Positions 37,244-45,869 are shown, numbered from the stretch's first letter. The stretch: 64,000 nt of DNA from DAHUYF01 sp035623985 (GCA_035623985.1 DASPSJ010000060.1:1-64000), one strand, 5' to 3'. A program made the numbers and translations. The notes: generated by a model not told the origin, from the sequence alone.

Positions 37244-37392
37244 TCAAAGCGCGATGCGCGTTTCGATCGCATCAAGAGGCGCCGTGACGCCGGTTCCTTT
37301 ATCGGCTCGCTCCAAAAGGCCGGCTTCGGTCAGCGCCTCGACGTCCTCCTGGACGCGTCGATAGTCCCTCTATCGAGTTCCCGAGCGGCGCG
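37244..37392 (-). pseudogene. C-terminal remnant of an HVO_A0114-like HTH antitoxin
   Basis: On the minus strand, an open stretch from 37366 to a TGA at 37244 reads DYRRVQEDVEALTEAGLLER followed by a tail ending DAIETRIAL. This is the typical C-terminus of the HVO_A0114/winged-HTH antitoxin family (DVxxLxxxGLL...I..RIAL). Upstream, AARELDR continues in another frame, so there is a frameshift near 37367-37372, and the N-terminal half is missing. Identification is from pattern memory. Confidence 0.5.
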
Positions 37393-37738
37393 CGAATGGA
37401 CGTCGCGGGATGCCTATGGACATGGCGATGCAACTCCAAACGACGAGAATTTCATCGCCAGCCATTTCATCGTGCATCACGAACGTGGGGTCGGCCGAAA
37501 AATATATCGACCCTGCACCGATCCTGCGATGAAAGAAGTGGTGCCCGACGCGAAGGTACTGGTCGTCATCGGCATAAAGCGGGATGGGGTAAAATCGGCA
37601 CCAGGGCGCCCGGGAGCCGCCGACATGGCGCTTCATGGGAAGGGATCTTATATCGAGGCAGTCATCGGCAAGCAGGTTTGCAACGGCGGTGAAGAGGACG
37701 TCCCATGCTTGCTCCTCACTGACCCGGCCCCGGACCAT
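37370..37738 (-). CDS. Hypothetical protein beside higA (doubtful)
   Basis: An open frame of 122 codons from ATG 37738. The product starts MVRGRVSEEQAWDVLFTAVA and contains DDDQYLRVGHHFFHRRIGAG; I do not recognise a family. Amino acid composition looks protein-like, with acidic and aromatic residues, unlike GC-driven shadow frames. It lies between higA and a decayed antitoxin remnant, in a patch of atypical base composition, so it may be a remnant of a mobile gene. Confidence 0.35.
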   Translation of the reverse strand: MVRGRVSEEQAWDVLFTAVANLLADDCLDIRSLPMKRHVGGSRAPWCRFYPIPLYADDDQYLRVGHHFFHRRIGAGSIYFSADPTFVMHDEMAGDEILVVWSCIAMSIGIPRRPFARRSGTR

Positions 37739-37805
37739 CCCATCATGCCGGGGAACAGGTCGTGGACCGCGGGCGAGTATCGGAGCGGGTTTCCCATGGC
37801 ATGCT

Positions 37806-38108
37806 CTAAGCGGCGTCCCGGGGGTAAACGTCTCGCTCGATCCGGGCACCGACTTCTGCGCGCGCCTTTGTCAGATCGTGCATTGCCTGAAGATTGATCC
37901 AGAACTCTGCGGTCGTGCCGAAGTAGCGCGCCAGCCGTATAGCCGTGTCGGCCGTAACGGCACGCTCGCACTTCAAAATCCCGCCAATGCGGTGCGCATC
38001 GACGCGGAGCGCTTGCGCTAGGCCGTTGGCAGTAATGCCGAGGGGCTTCAGAAACTCCTCCCGCAAAACCTCGCCGGGGTGAGTAGTAACGCGCTTAGTC
38101 GGGGTCAT
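37806..38108 (-). CDS. higA: HigA-type antitoxin (XRE family)
   Basis: A 100-residue HTH antitoxin. The N-terminus MTPTKRVTTHPGEVLREEFL is the classic HigA start, and the helix-turn-helix follows (ANGLAQALRVDAHRIGGIL, then ARYFGTTAEFWINLQAMHDL). It neutralises HigB and represses the operon. Start at 38108, one base after the higB stop, and not at the upstream ATG 38189 lying within higB. Base composition is lower in GC than the chromosome. Complete. Confidence 0.93.
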   Translation of the reverse strand: MTPTKRVTTHPGEVLREEFLKPLGITANGLAQALRVDAHRIGGILKCERAVTADTAIRLARYFGTTAEFWINLQAMHDLTKARAEVGARIERDVYPRDAA

Positions 38109-38109
38109 T

Positions 38110-38394
38110 TCAGTCTCCGTAATGCTTCGTGATCTCAACTTCGGCCGGGCCATCCTGCGTCCACACGAAACACACTCGCCATTGATCATTGATGCGGATA
38201 CTGTGCTGCCCCCGCCTGCCGCCTTTGAGGGCTTCCAGCCGGTTGCCGATCGGGACGCGCAAGTCTCCCAACCGTGCGGCAGTGTTCAGCATATCCAGCT
38301 TCCGCAGCGCCACGCCCTTGATGCTCTCAAAGCGGCGCACGTTTTCGCCGTTCCAAAAATCCTCCGTATGCCGGTCTTTGAACGTGCGGATCAC
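38110..38394 (-). CDS. higB: HigB-type toxin (RelE superfamily mRNA interferase)
   Basis: A 94-residue RelE/HigB toxin starting at GTG 38394 (VIRTFKDRHTEDFWNG). Family pattern: LRKLDMLNTAARLGDLRVPIGNRLEAL, then QHSIRINDQWRVCFVW with the basic residues of the ribosome-dependent mRNA cleavage site, and ITKHYGD at the end. The toxin-first order is typical for higBA. An ATG at 38436 is in frame, but it would make the protein too long and would place the operator inside the gene. Confidence 0.92.
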   Translation of the reverse strand: MIRTFKDRHTEDFWNGENVRRFESIKGVALRKLDMLNTAARLGDLRVPIGNRLEALKGGRRGQHSIRINDQWRVCFVWTQDGPAEVEITKHYGD

Positions 38395-38400
38395 AGGCAA

Positions 38401-38427
38401 GATATATGACGCGCCGCGCCATATATC
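38401..38427. promoter_or_regulatory. Probable HigA operator (inverted repeat)
   Basis: GATATATG and CATATATC are perfectly complementary, separated by 11 bp, directly before the higB start. The AT-rich half-sites would also hold the -10 region. Autorepression by HigA at such dyads is known for the family. Confidence 0.55.
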
Positions 38428-38489
38428 AAGCGTCATATGCGCCACGCCCAAAACGTCAACCGAAGCTAGACCCGCCAATCGGCGCCTGT

Positions 38490-38512
38490 AACTGTGTGGT
38501 CAAACTGTGTGG
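38490..38512. repeat. Short tandem direct repeat near tRNA-Ser
   Basis: AACTGTGTGG occurs twice with a 3-bp spacer (13-bp period), 65 bp from the 3' end of tRNA-Ser. Could be a binding site for a recombinase or replication protein; only two copies are seen. Confidence 0.4.
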
Positions 38513-38576
38513 CGGACCAAAAATTGCCCTCTTCAAAACTATTGAAAATCTGCGGATAATCGCCTTGATGAAAAAG

Positions 38577-38666
38577 TGGCGGAGGGAGTGGGATTCGAAC
38601 CCACGATAGGGTTGCCCCTATACACGCTTTCCAAGCGTGCGCCATCGACCACTCGGCCACCCCTCC
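38577..38666 (-). tRNA. tRNA-Ser (anticodon GGA)
   Basis: A 90-nt class II tRNA on the minus strand. The acceptor GGAGGGG pairs with TCCCTCC, the T arm is GTGGG-TTCGAAT-CCCAC, the anticodon arm CACGC-TTGGAAA-GCGTG gives anticodon GGA, and a long variable arm is present. CCA is encoded. Its 3' end faces the higBA patch, as would be expected if an element had integrated at the tRNA; I could not find a repeated tRNA 3' end inside the window. Confidence 0.95.
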
Positions 38667-38831
38667 GCGGTGCAGGAAACGGGGCGCAGCATGCTCCCGG
38701 TCGCAGGCGCCGGACCCTAACCGAGGCCGCCGAAACGCGCAACCGCGACCGCCACGCAATGTCATTGCGCGGGAGTCACCGCGTCTTTATAAGGGACCGG
38801 GGCACATACGCCTGCGCTGCGGGGCAAGGGC

Positions 38832-39137
38832 ATGCTCATCGGGCGGATCCTCGGCTGGCTGCTGGTGCTGGCGGCGCTGGTGGTGCTGGTCGCCGACCTC
38901 ATCGCCTGGCTCGACACGCGCCATTTCGCGCCGACCGCGATGGGCCTGCTCTGGTTCGAGATCAGCCCCACCACCCTGGAACTGGCGCAGCCGGCGATCC
39001 AGCGCCACGTTGCGGCCTGGCTCTGGGACCCCATCGTCTTCGTGCTGACCTGGCCGGCGGCGCTGGTGCTGGGGGTGCCGGGCCTGGCGCTGCTCTGGCT
39101 CTGCCGCCCGCGCGACCGGCGCCGGCGCCGGCGGTAG
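38832..39137 (+). CDS. Small hypothetical membrane protein
   Basis: A 101-residue protein with two hydrophobic segments, about residues 5-26 (ILGWLLVLAALVVLVADLIA) and 64-90 (LWDPIVFVLTWPAALVLGVPG), and a strongly basic Arg-rich tail. Between them is the soluble loop MGLLWFEISPTTLELAQPAI. I recognise it only as a type of conserved hypothetical inner-membrane protein in alphaproteobacteria. Function unknown. Monocistronic, between tRNA-Ser and the lepA downstream repeat. Confidence 0.65.
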   Translation: MLIGRILGWLLVLAALVVLVADLIAWLDTRHFAPTAMGLLWFEISPTTLELAQPAIQRHVAAWLWDPIVFVLTWPAALVLGVPGLALLWLCRPRDRRRRRR

Positions 39138-39148
39138 CCGAGGCGGCT

Positions 39149-39293
39149 AGCCCGCACGGTGCAGGCTTTCGCGGTTGCAAGGGCAACCGCTGACGCCCGC
39201 CGCGGACAGACAACCCGTTCGATCGCTTTGCGATCGAACCCTCCGGGGCCGACCGCAAAGCGGTCGGCCGGGTCGTCCCCTGCGGGAGCTTGC
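39149..39293. repeat. Stop-codon-adjacent hairpin element, copy A (after lepA)
   Basis: Directly adjoins the TAG of lepA. Read along the minus strand it has two variable hairpins (GGCCGACCGC-TTT-GCGGTCGGCC and GGTTCGATCG-CAAAG-CGATCGAAC), then the family core: CGCGGCGGGCG, the CAGCGGTTGC...GCAACCGCGA hairpin and a GCCTGCACCGTGCGGGC hairpin. Other copies: 41201-41304, 42279-42355, 48651-48788. Confidence 0.8.
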
Positions 39294-41096
39294 CTAGCTA
39301 TCCCCCATCTTGAGGGCGGCGAGGAAGGCGGATTGCGGGATCTCCACCTTGCCGTATTGGCGCATGCGCTTCCTGCCTTCCTTCTGCTTTTCCAGCAGCT
39401 TGCGCTTGCGCGTGACGTCGCCGCCATAGCATTTGGCGAGCACGTCCTTGCGCAGCGCCTTCACCGTCTCGCGCGCGATGATGCGGCCGCCGATCGCCGC
39501 CTGGATGGCGATGAGGAAGAGCTGGCGGGGGATCAGCTCCTTGAGGCGCTCGCACAGCGCGCGGCCGCGCCGCTCGGCCTGGCTGCGATGGACGATGATG
39601 GCGAGCGCGTCGACCGGCTCGTGATTGACCAGGATGTTCATGAGGACGAGGTCGCCCTCGCCATAGCCGTCCATCTGGTAGTCGAAGCTGGCGTAGCCGC
39701 GGCTCACCGATTTCAGCCGGTCGTAGAAGTCGAACACCACCTCGTTGAGCGGCAGCCGATAGACCACCATGGCGCGGCTGCCGGCGTAAGTGAGGTCCTT
39801 CTGCACGCCGCGCCGCTCCTCGCACAGCGCCAGCACCGAGCCCAGATACTCGTCCGGCACCATGATCGTCGCCCGGATCCACGGCTCCTCGATATGGTCG
39901 ATGCGCACGGGATCGGGCATGTCGACCGGGTTGTGCAGCGCCAGCCTCTCGCCGTTGGTGAGATGGATGTGATAGACGACCGAGGGCGCGGTGGTGATGA
40001 GGTCGAGGTTGAACTCGCGCTCGAGCCGCTCCTGGATGATCTCGAGATGGAGCAGGCCGAGGAAGCCGCAGCGGAAGCCGAAGCCCAGCGCCGCCGAGGT
40101 CTCGGGCTCGTATTCGAAGCTGGCGTCGTTGAGGCGCAGCTTGGCGAGGCTGTCGCGTAGATGGCCGTAATCGGCGGCGTCGGTGGGGAAGAGGCCGCAG
40201 AACACCACCGGCTGCACCGGCTTGAAGCCGGGCAGCGCCTCGGCGGCGGGGCGGCGATCCTCGGTGATGGTGTCGCCGATCTTGCAATCCGCCACCGTCT
40301 TGATGGCGGCGGTGAGATAGCCGATCTCGCCCGGCCCCAGCGCCGGCGTCGGCTCCGCCTTGGGCGTGAAGATGCCGACGCGCTCCACCGCATGCGCGGC
40401 GCCCGTCGCCATCAGCCGGATCTTGAGCCCCGGCTTCAGCACGCCGTCCTTGACGCGCACCAGCGTGACGACGCCGAGATAGGAATCATACCAGCTATCG
40501 ACCAGCAGCGCCTTGAGCGGCGCCGTCGCGTCGCCTCGGGGCGGCGGCAGGCGCTCGACCAGCGCCTCCAGCACCGCGTCGATGTTGAGCCCGGTCTTGG
40601 CCGAGATCTCGATGGCGCCCGAAGCGTCGATGCCGATCACCTCCTCGATCTGCTGCTTGACGCGCTGCGGCTCGGCCGCCGGCAGGTCGATCTTGTTGAG
40701 CACCGGCACGATCTCGTGATTGGCGTCGATCGCCTGATAGACGTTGGCCAAGGTCTGGGCCTCGACCCCCTGGCTCGCATCGACCACCAGCAGCGAGCCC
40801 TCGCAGGCGGCGAGCGAGCGGCTCACCTCATAGGCGAAATCGACGTGGCCGGGCGTGTCCATGAGGTTCAGCTCATAGGTCTCGCCGTTCCGCGCCTTGT
40901 AAGTGAGACGAACGGTCTGCGCCTTGATGGTGATGCCGCGCTCGCGCTCGATGTCCATGCTGTCGAGCACCTGCTCGCGCATCTCGCGCTCCTCGAGCCC
41001 GCCGCAGCGCTGGATCAGGCGGTCGGCGAGCGTCGATTTGCCGTGATCGATATGCGCGATGATCGCGAAATTGCGGATATGGGCGAGGTCGGTCAT
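39294..41096 (-). CDS. lepA: Elongation factor 4 (LepA), ribosome back-translocase
   Basis: A 600-residue translational GTPase. G1 is AHIDHGKSTLADR at residue 14, G2/G3 include RERGITIKAQTVRL and DTPGHVDFAYEV, and G4 is LNKIDLP. Domains II-V follow, and the C-terminal LepA-specific domain ends with VTRKRKLLEKQKEGRKRMRQ. It acts on stalled or wrongly translocated ribosomes. Length is standard. It ends directly before repeat element A and lies upstream of no other gene on its strand for 150 bp. Confidence 0.97.
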   Translation of the reverse strand: MTDLAHIRNFAIIAHIDHGKSTLADRLIQRCGGLEEREMREQVLDSMDIERERGITIKAQTVRLTYKARNGETYELNLMDTPGHVDFAYEVSRSLAACEGSLLVVDASQGVEAQTLANVYQAIDANHEIVPVLNKIDLPAAEPQRVKQQIEEVIGIDASGAIEISAKTGLNIDAVLEALVERLPPPRGDATAPLKALLVDSWYDSYLGVVTLVRVKDGVLKPGLKIRLMATGAAHAVERVGIFTPKAEPTPALGPGEIGYLTAAIKTVADCKIGDTITEDRRPAAEALPGFKPVQPVVFCGLFPTDAADYGHLRDSLAKLRLNDASFEYEPETSAALGFGFRCGFLGLLHLEIIQERLEREFNLDLITTAPSVVYHIHLTNGERLALHNPVDMPDPVRIDHIEEPWIRATIMVPDEYLGSVLALCEERRGVQKDLTYAGSRAMVVYRLPLNEVVFDFYDRLKSVSRGYASFDYQMDGYGEGDLVLMNILVNHEPVDALAIIVHRSQAERRGRALCERLKELIPRQLFLIAIQAAIGGRIIARETVKALRKDVLAKCYGGDVTRKRKLLEKQKEGRKRMRQYGKVEIPQSAFLAALKMGDS

Positions 41097-41200
41097 AGGC
41101 CGATGCTGAAAGCCGCCGGGAAGATAGGGATTGCAGATGCCCGAGGCAATGATGGGAGCGGTGTGAGAATGGGTTAACCACCGAGGGCAGGGAGGAGGAT

Positions 41201-41304
41201 AGCCCGCACGGAGCGGGCTCTCGCGGTTGCCAGGGCAACCGCTGGCGCCCGCCGGCGACGAACAACCCGTTCGATCGCTTTGCGATCGAACGGGTTGTTC
41301 GCGC
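41201..41304. repeat. Stop-codon-adjacent hairpin element, copy B
   Basis: Abuts the TAG of the glycosylase gene. Its variable hairpin is a perfect 17-bp stem (AACAACCCGTTCGATCG, 41261-41277, against 41283-41299), followed on the minus strand by the shared core CGTCGCCGGCGGGCG and the hairpins CGGTTGCC-AGGGCAACCG and GCCCGCTCCGTGCGGGC. Confidence 0.85.
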
Positions 41305-41973
41305 CTAATCCACCGATCCCGCGAGGATCATGCTGAGATGGGCGAGCGGCAGGCCGGTCTCCGCCGCCCAATCGTTGAAGATCGCCTGCACCTCCTGGCG
41401 CGCGCCCTTGCCTTTGGGCTCGCCGGCGAAGGCGCCCCAGTGGTTGAGCGCGGTCACCACGAAAGGCGTCAAGATGAAGGTGTCCTTGCCCGCCATGCGC
41501 AGGAAATAGGCGCCGGAATTGCCGCCGAGCTGGGTGAAGCGGCGGGCGAGCGCGTCCCACAGCTTCACCGTCTCGGCCACCGGCCAGTCGGCGAGCCAGG
41601 CGGCGAAGCTGCCATGCTCGGCCGCGACGTCGCACATCGCCGCGGCATTCGCCGGCACGGAGCGGAGCTTGCCGAGATGGCGGATGAGCCGCGCATCGCC
41701 CATCAGCGCCTCCACCGCCTCCTCGCTCATGGCGCGCACGCGGCGGGGATCGAAGCCGAAGAATGCCTTTTCGAAGGCCGGCCATTTCGCGTCGACCATG
41801 TCGTGCTTGAGCCCGGCGCGGAAGACGCGCAGCGACATGAGCGAGAGATAGCGGTCGTCGCCGAGCTTCTTGAGCTGCGCCGGCGATTTCACCGCCGGCA
41901 GGCGCCGCTCGAGCCCCGTCTTGCCGAGCCGCTTCTCCGCCGCCTTACGGATCTTCGAGAACGCGATCATCAC
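41305..41973 (-). CDS. DNA-3-methyladenine glycosylase I-family protein
   Basis: A 222-residue protein of the Tag/methyladenine glycosylase family (HhH-GPD superfamily). Typical segments are DDRYLSLMSLRVFRAGLKH near residue 39, WPAFEKAFFGFDPRRVRAMSEE, LMGDARLIRHLGKLRSVPANA (helix-hairpin-helix region) and the late LGGNSGAYFLR. The classical N-terminal Cys-x-Trp of E. coli Tag is absent, so this is a divergent branch that may not bind zinc in the same way. Expected to excise alkylated adenine. The gene ends directly at repeat copy B. Confidence 0.78.
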   Translation of the reverse strand: MMIAFSKIRKAAEKRLGKTGLERRLPAVKSPAQLKKLGDDRYLSLMSLRVFRAGLKHDMVDAKWPAFEKAFFGFDPRRVRAMSEEAVEALMGDARLIRHLGKLRSVPANAAAMCDVAAEHGSFAAWLADWPVAETVKLWDALARRFTQLGGNSGAYFLRMAGKDTFILTPFVVTALNHWGAFAGEPKGKGARQEVQAIFNDWAAETGLPLAHLSMILAGSVD

Positions 41974-42025
41974 GCAAACCTAGGCCGGAGGACATGCGTT
42001 GACACGCGATTTTTCCCCTCCCCCC

Positions 42026-42197
42026 TTGAGGGCAGGGCTATCGCAGATGAAGTTCACCACGGAGACACGGAGAGCACGGAGAAGCGAAGAATGGCGCGCT
42101 TCGCGCGCCAAACACCTCTTCTCCGTGACCTCCGTGTCTCCGTGGTCACTCTTTCTAAACCGCCGCTCGGCGGCACGTGCGATTGCCCTGCCCTTGA
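42026..42197. mobile_element. MITE-like 172-bp inverted-repeat element
   Basis: Terminal arms TTGAGGGCAGGGCTATCGCA (42026-42045) and TGCGATTGCCCTGCCCTTGA (42178-42197) are nearly perfect inverted repeats. Inside, ACCACGGAGACACGGAG (42056-42072) and its exact complement (42130-42146) form a second stem with more pairing (GGAGAAG/CTTCTCC) inward. No coding capacity for a transposase, so it would depend on an enzyme elsewhere. Confidence 0.7.
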
Positions 42198-42278
42198 GGA
42201 GCCGCGGGGTCCGCGTCATGCCACGATCGCGGCATGGCATCGTCGCCGATGCAGAAATCGCTGCGACGCGAGAGAATT

Positions 42279-42355
42279 GCCCGCACGGTGCGGGCTCTCG
42301 CGGTTGCAAGAGCAACCGCTGACGCCCGCCGGCGACAATGCTGCGCATTGCGCCG
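42279..42355. repeat. Stop-codon-adjacent hairpin element, copy C (after pheT)
   Basis: Abuts the pheT TAG. Variable hairpin CAATG-CTGCG-CATTG on the plus strand; then core GGCGGGCG, hairpins GCGGTTGC-AAGA-GCAACCGC and GCCCGCAC-G-GTGCGGGC. Confidence 0.85.
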
Positions 42356-44758
42356 CTATCGCCTGAGGCTGCCGCCGGTCGCCGTCTCGACCGCGGCGAC
42401 GAGCTTCTGCGAGAAGGCCTCGAGCGCGGCATCGGTCAACGTCGCCTCCTCCGGCTGCAGCACCACGGTGATGGCGAGCGACTTCCTGCCGGCCTCGACG
42501 CCGGGACCGGCATAGACGTCGAACAGCCGCACCTCGGCGATGAGCTTGCGGTCGACGCCGCGCGCCGCGCGCAGCAGGGTCTCGGCCGGCAGGCCGGCGT
42601 CGACGATGAAGGCGAAATCGCGCTCCACCGGCTGGAACGGCGACAGCTTGAGCGGCGCCCGCCCGCGCCGGCCGCGCGGCAGCGGCACGTGATCGACGAA
42701 GATCTCGAACCCCACCGCCGCCCCCTCGACGTCCATCTCCTTGAGCACGCCCGGATGAAGCTCGCCGAAATAGCCCAGCACCTTCGGCCCGAGCCGCAGC
42801 GTCGCGGCGCGGCCGGGATGATACCATTCCGGCACCTCGCCCGCGAGCTGCAAGCTTTCGGCCGACGCGCCGGCCGCGGCGAGCGCGGCCAGCGCATCGG
42901 CCTTGGCGAGCAAAGCGTCCACCGGCCGGCCGGGGTCGTCCCAGCGCTTCGGCCCGGTGCGGCCGAGGCGCAGGCCCGCGGCGACGAGGTCCTGACCTTC
43001 CGGCGTGTCGTCGCGGTATTGCGGGCCAAGCTCGAAGAGCGCGCCATTGGCCTCGCCGCGATCGGCGTTGCGCTGCGCCGCCCGCAGCAGATTGGGCAGG
43101 AGCGAGGGGCGCATCTGGTCGAGATCGGCGCTGATCGGGTTGACGATGCGCAGGCTTTCGGGCGCGGCGCCGAAAAGCTCGGCGAGCGGCCGCGGCATGA
43201 AGGAGAAGGTCACCGCCTCGACGAGGCCGCGCGCGGCGAGCGCGCGGCGGACGAAGCCGCGCCGGCGCTGCGCTGGGCTCACCGCCGGCGCCGGCAGCGC
43301 TCCCGCGCGCGGCAAGGACACGGCGGCGATGCGGTCATAGCCGTGGATACGCAGCACCTCCTCCACCAGGTCGGCCTCGCCTTCGATGTCGCCGCGCCAG
43401 GAGGGCGGCTCGACCACGAAGCTGTCCGCCAGCTCCTCCGCGGGCTCGCTCGGCGTGCAGCCCAGCGCCGCGAGGATGTCCCGCTGCTCCGCCGCCGGCA
43501 GATCGAGCCCGCCCAGGCTCAGCGTGCGCGCCGGGCGGAAGCGATAGCGCCGCCGCCATTGCGGCACCGCGCCCGAGACCGCCACCGCGCTCGCCTCGCC
43601 GCCGCACAGCTCGAGGATCAGCCGCGTCGCGATCTCGATGCCCGGCCGCGTGAATTCGGGATCGAGGCCGCGCTCGAAGCGATAGCGCGCATCGCTCTGG
43701 ATCTGCAGCCTGCGGCCGGTGGCGGCGGTGCGCACGGGATCGAACAGCGCCGCCTCGATATAGACGGCGCGCGTCGCCTCGGTGCAGCCGGTGCTCTCGC
43801 CGCCGATGACGCCGCCGAGGCTCAGCACCGCCGCGTCGTCGGCGATCACCGTCATCCCGGCATCGAGCGCATAGGCGCGGCCGTTGAGCGCGACGAGGCT
43901 CTCGCCCGGCCGCGCGCCGCGCACCGCCAGATCGCCCGCGATCTTGTCGGCGTCGAAGACGTGGAGCGGCCGGTTGAGATCGAAGGTGATGAAATTGGTG
44001 ATGTCGACCAGCGCCGAGATCGGCCGGAGCCCGATCGCGGCGAGCCGGTCCTGCAGCCAGCGCGGGCTCGGCCGGTTGGCGACGCCGCGCACCAGGCGGC
44101 CGATGAAGAGCGGGCAGGCCTTGTCGTCGGGCCCGGCAAGGTGGACGGCGATGGGGCAGGCAAAGCGCCCCGGCACCGGGCTCGCATCGAGCGGCTTCAA
44201 CCGTCCCAGCCCCGAGGCGGCGAGGTCGCGCGCGATGCCGCGTACTCCGAGGCAGTCGCCGCGGTTGGGCGTCACCTTGACGTCGAGCACGGGATCGTCG
44301 AGGCCCATCGCCGCGGCAAAGCGCTCGCCGACCGGCAGCCCTTCGGGCAGATCGATGATGCCCTCGTGATCCTCCGACAGGCCAAGCTCGGCGGCCGAGC
44401 ACAGCATGCCGTTCGATACCTGGCCGCGGATCGTGCTTTCTCTCAGCACCATGCCGGTCTTGGGAATGGTGGCGCCGGGCGGCGCGAAGACGCCGAGCAT
44501 GCCCGCGCGCGCATTGGGCGCGCCGCACACCACCTGGACCTTCGCGCCGCCGGTATCGACCACACAGAGGCGGAGCTTGTCGGCGTTGGGGTGGGGCTCG
44601 GCCGAGACCACGCGGGCGACGATGAACGGCGCCAGCGCCCGGCCGCGATCCTCGATGCCGTCGACCTCGAGCCCGCGCATCACCAGGGTCTGAACGATGT
44701 CGTCCAGCGTGGCGTCGGTTTCGAGATGCGTCTTGAGCCAGGCGAGCGTCGTCTTCAT
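42356..44758 (-). CDS. pheT: Phenylalanyl-tRNA synthetase beta subunit
   Basis: An 800-residue PheT protein, start at ATG 44758 (MKTTLAWLKTHLETDATL), overlapping the pheS stop by 4 bp. The tRNA-binding EMAP-like domain near residues 40-150 contains PHPNADKLRLCVVD and the QVVCGAPNARAG motif. The B3/B4 editing region follows, and then the B5 domain and the C-terminal ferredoxin-fold anticodon-binding domain ending AFSQKLVAAVETATGGSLR. Length is standard. With PheS it makes the alpha2beta2 synthetase. Confidence 0.96.
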   Translation of the reverse strand: MKTTLAWLKTHLETDATLDDIVQTLVMRGLEVDGIEDRGRALAPFIVARVVSAEPHPNADKLRLCVVDTGGAKVQVVCGAPNARAGMLGVFAPPGATIPKTGMVLRESTIRGQVSNGMLCSAAELGLSEDHEGIIDLPEGLPVGERFAAAMGLDDPVLDVKVTPNRGDCLGVRGIARDLAASGLGRLKPLDASPVPGRFACPIAVHLAGPDDKACPLFIGRLVRGVANRPSPRWLQDRLAAIGLRPISALVDITNFITFDLNRPLHVFDADKIAGDLAVRGARPGESLVALNGRAYALDAGMTVIADDAAVLSLGGVIGGESTGCTEATRAVYIEAALFDPVRTAATGRRLQIQSDARYRFERGLDPEFTRPGIEIATRLILELCGGEASAVAVSGAVPQWRRRYRFRPARTLSLGGLDLPAAEQRDILAALGCTPSEPAEELADSFVVEPPSWRGDIEGEADLVEEVLRIHGYDRIAAVSLPRAGALPAPAVSPAQRRRGFVRRALAARGLVEAVTFSFMPRPLAELFGAAPESLRIVNPISADLDQMRPSLLPNLLRAAQRNADRGEANGALFELGPQYRDDTPEGQDLVAAGLRLGRTGPKRWDDPGRPVDALLAKADALAALAAAGASAESLQLAGEVPEWYHPGRAATLRLGPKVLGYFGELHPGVLKEMDVEGAAVGFEIFVDHVPLPRGRRGRAPLKLSPFQPVERDFAFIVDAGLPAETLLRAARGVDRKLIAEVRLFDVYAGPGVEAGRKSLAITVVLQPEEATLTDAALEAFSQKLVAAVETATGGSLRR

Positions 44759-45831
44759 CGCCCGAGCCCTCCGACCATCGAGGGCACGTCGAGCGGCAGG
44801 AAGCCGTAATGCCGCAGCCAGCGCAGATCGTTGTCGTAGATGGCGCGCAGATCCGGGATGCCGTATTTGAGCATGGCGATGCGCTCGATCCCCATGCCGA
44901 AGGCGAAGCCCTGATACTGCGCGGGATCGATGCCGCAATTGGCCAGCACCTTGGGATGCACCATGCCGGAGCCCAGGATCTCGAGCCAGTCGCCGCCGGC
45001 GCCGATGGTAAGCCCGCCGCCTTCGCGCGAGCAGCCGATATCGACCTCGGCGGACGGCTCGGTGAAGGGGAAATAGCTCGGGCGGAAGCGCACCGGCAGG
45101 TCGCCGATGTCGAAGAAGGCGCGGCAGAACTCGATGAGGCAGCCTTTGAGATGCCCCATATGCGTCGTCTCGTCGATCACCAGCCCTTCCACCTGATGGA
45201 ACATCGGCGAATGCGTGGCGTCGTGATCGCTGCGGAAGGTGCGGCCGGGGACGATGATGCGGATCGGCGGCTTGACGGCGAGCATGGTGCGGACCTGCAC
45301 CGGCGAGGTATGGGTGCGCAGCACCTTGCGGCTGCCGTCCCTCTGCTCCGGCAGGTAGAAGGTGTCCTGCTCCTGGCGCGCGGGATGCTCGGGCGGGATG
45401 TTGAGCGCGGCGAAATTGTGGAAGTCGTCCTCGATGTCGGGGCCTTCGGCGACGGCGAAGCCCATCTCGCCGAAAATGGCGACGATCTCGTCGATCGTCT
45501 GGCTCAGCGCGTGCACGCGCCCCTCGCCTTCGGCGCGGACCGGCAGGCTGACATCGACGCGCTCCTCGGCAAGGCGCCGGCGCAGCGCCGCGTCCTCGAG
45601 CCGCCGCGTCGCATGGCCGATTGCTTCCTCGACCTCGTCGCGCAGCCGGTTGAGCGCCTGGCCCCGCTCGCGCCGCGCCGCGGCGTCGAGCGCGCCCAGC
45701 CCCTTCATCAGCTCGGTGACGCGGCCCTTGCGGCCGAGGATGGCGACGCGCGCCTGCTCCAGCGCCTCGAGGCTCGCCGCCTGCCGGATCAGCCGCAATA
45801 TCTCGTCGCGAAGATGGTCGAGGCTTTCCAT
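44755..45831 (-). CDS. pheS: Phenylalanyl-tRNA synthetase alpha subunit
   Basis: A 358-residue class II synthetase subunit. An N-terminal coiled coil (about 1-90, with ILGRKGRVTELMKGL) binds tRNA. Motif 2 and 3 regions are visible as HTSPVQVRTM, FRSDHDATHSPMFHQVEGL and FAFGMGIERIAMLKYGIPDLR at the end. Located downstream of rplT but behind a terminator and a palindromic repeat, so it may be transcribed from its own promoter. It is coupled to pheT by an ATGA overlap. Confidence 0.97.
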   Translation of the reverse strand: MESLDHLRDEILRLIRQAASLEALEQARVAILGRKGRVTELMKGLGALDAAARRERGQALNRLRDEVEEAIGHATRRLEDAALRRRLAEERVDVSLPVRAEGEGRVHALSQTIDEIVAIFGEMGFAVAEGPDIEDDFHNFAALNIPPEHPARQEQDTFYLPEQRDGSRKVLRTHTSPVQVRTMLAVKPPIRIIVPGRTFRSDHDATHSPMFHQVEGLVIDETTHMGHLKGCLIEFCRAFFDIGDLPVRFRPSYFPFTEPSAEVDIGCSREGGGLTIGAGGDWLEILGSGMVHPKVLANCGIDPAQYQGFAFGMGIERIAMLKYGIPDLRAIYDNDLRWLRHYGFLPLDVPSMVGGLGR

Positions 45832-45869
45832 GGGTCCGGTCCTAGCGCCGTGGCGAGCGCCGCCCCGCG

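Noticed and set aside
37184..37897. Plus-strand 237-codon open frame over higA and the remnant
   Set aside because: Overlaps higA on the other strand and shows no recognisable domain.
42338..44809. Long plus-strand open frame (823 codons) over pheT
   Set aside because: Shadow of pheT; charged low-complexity product and no family pattern.
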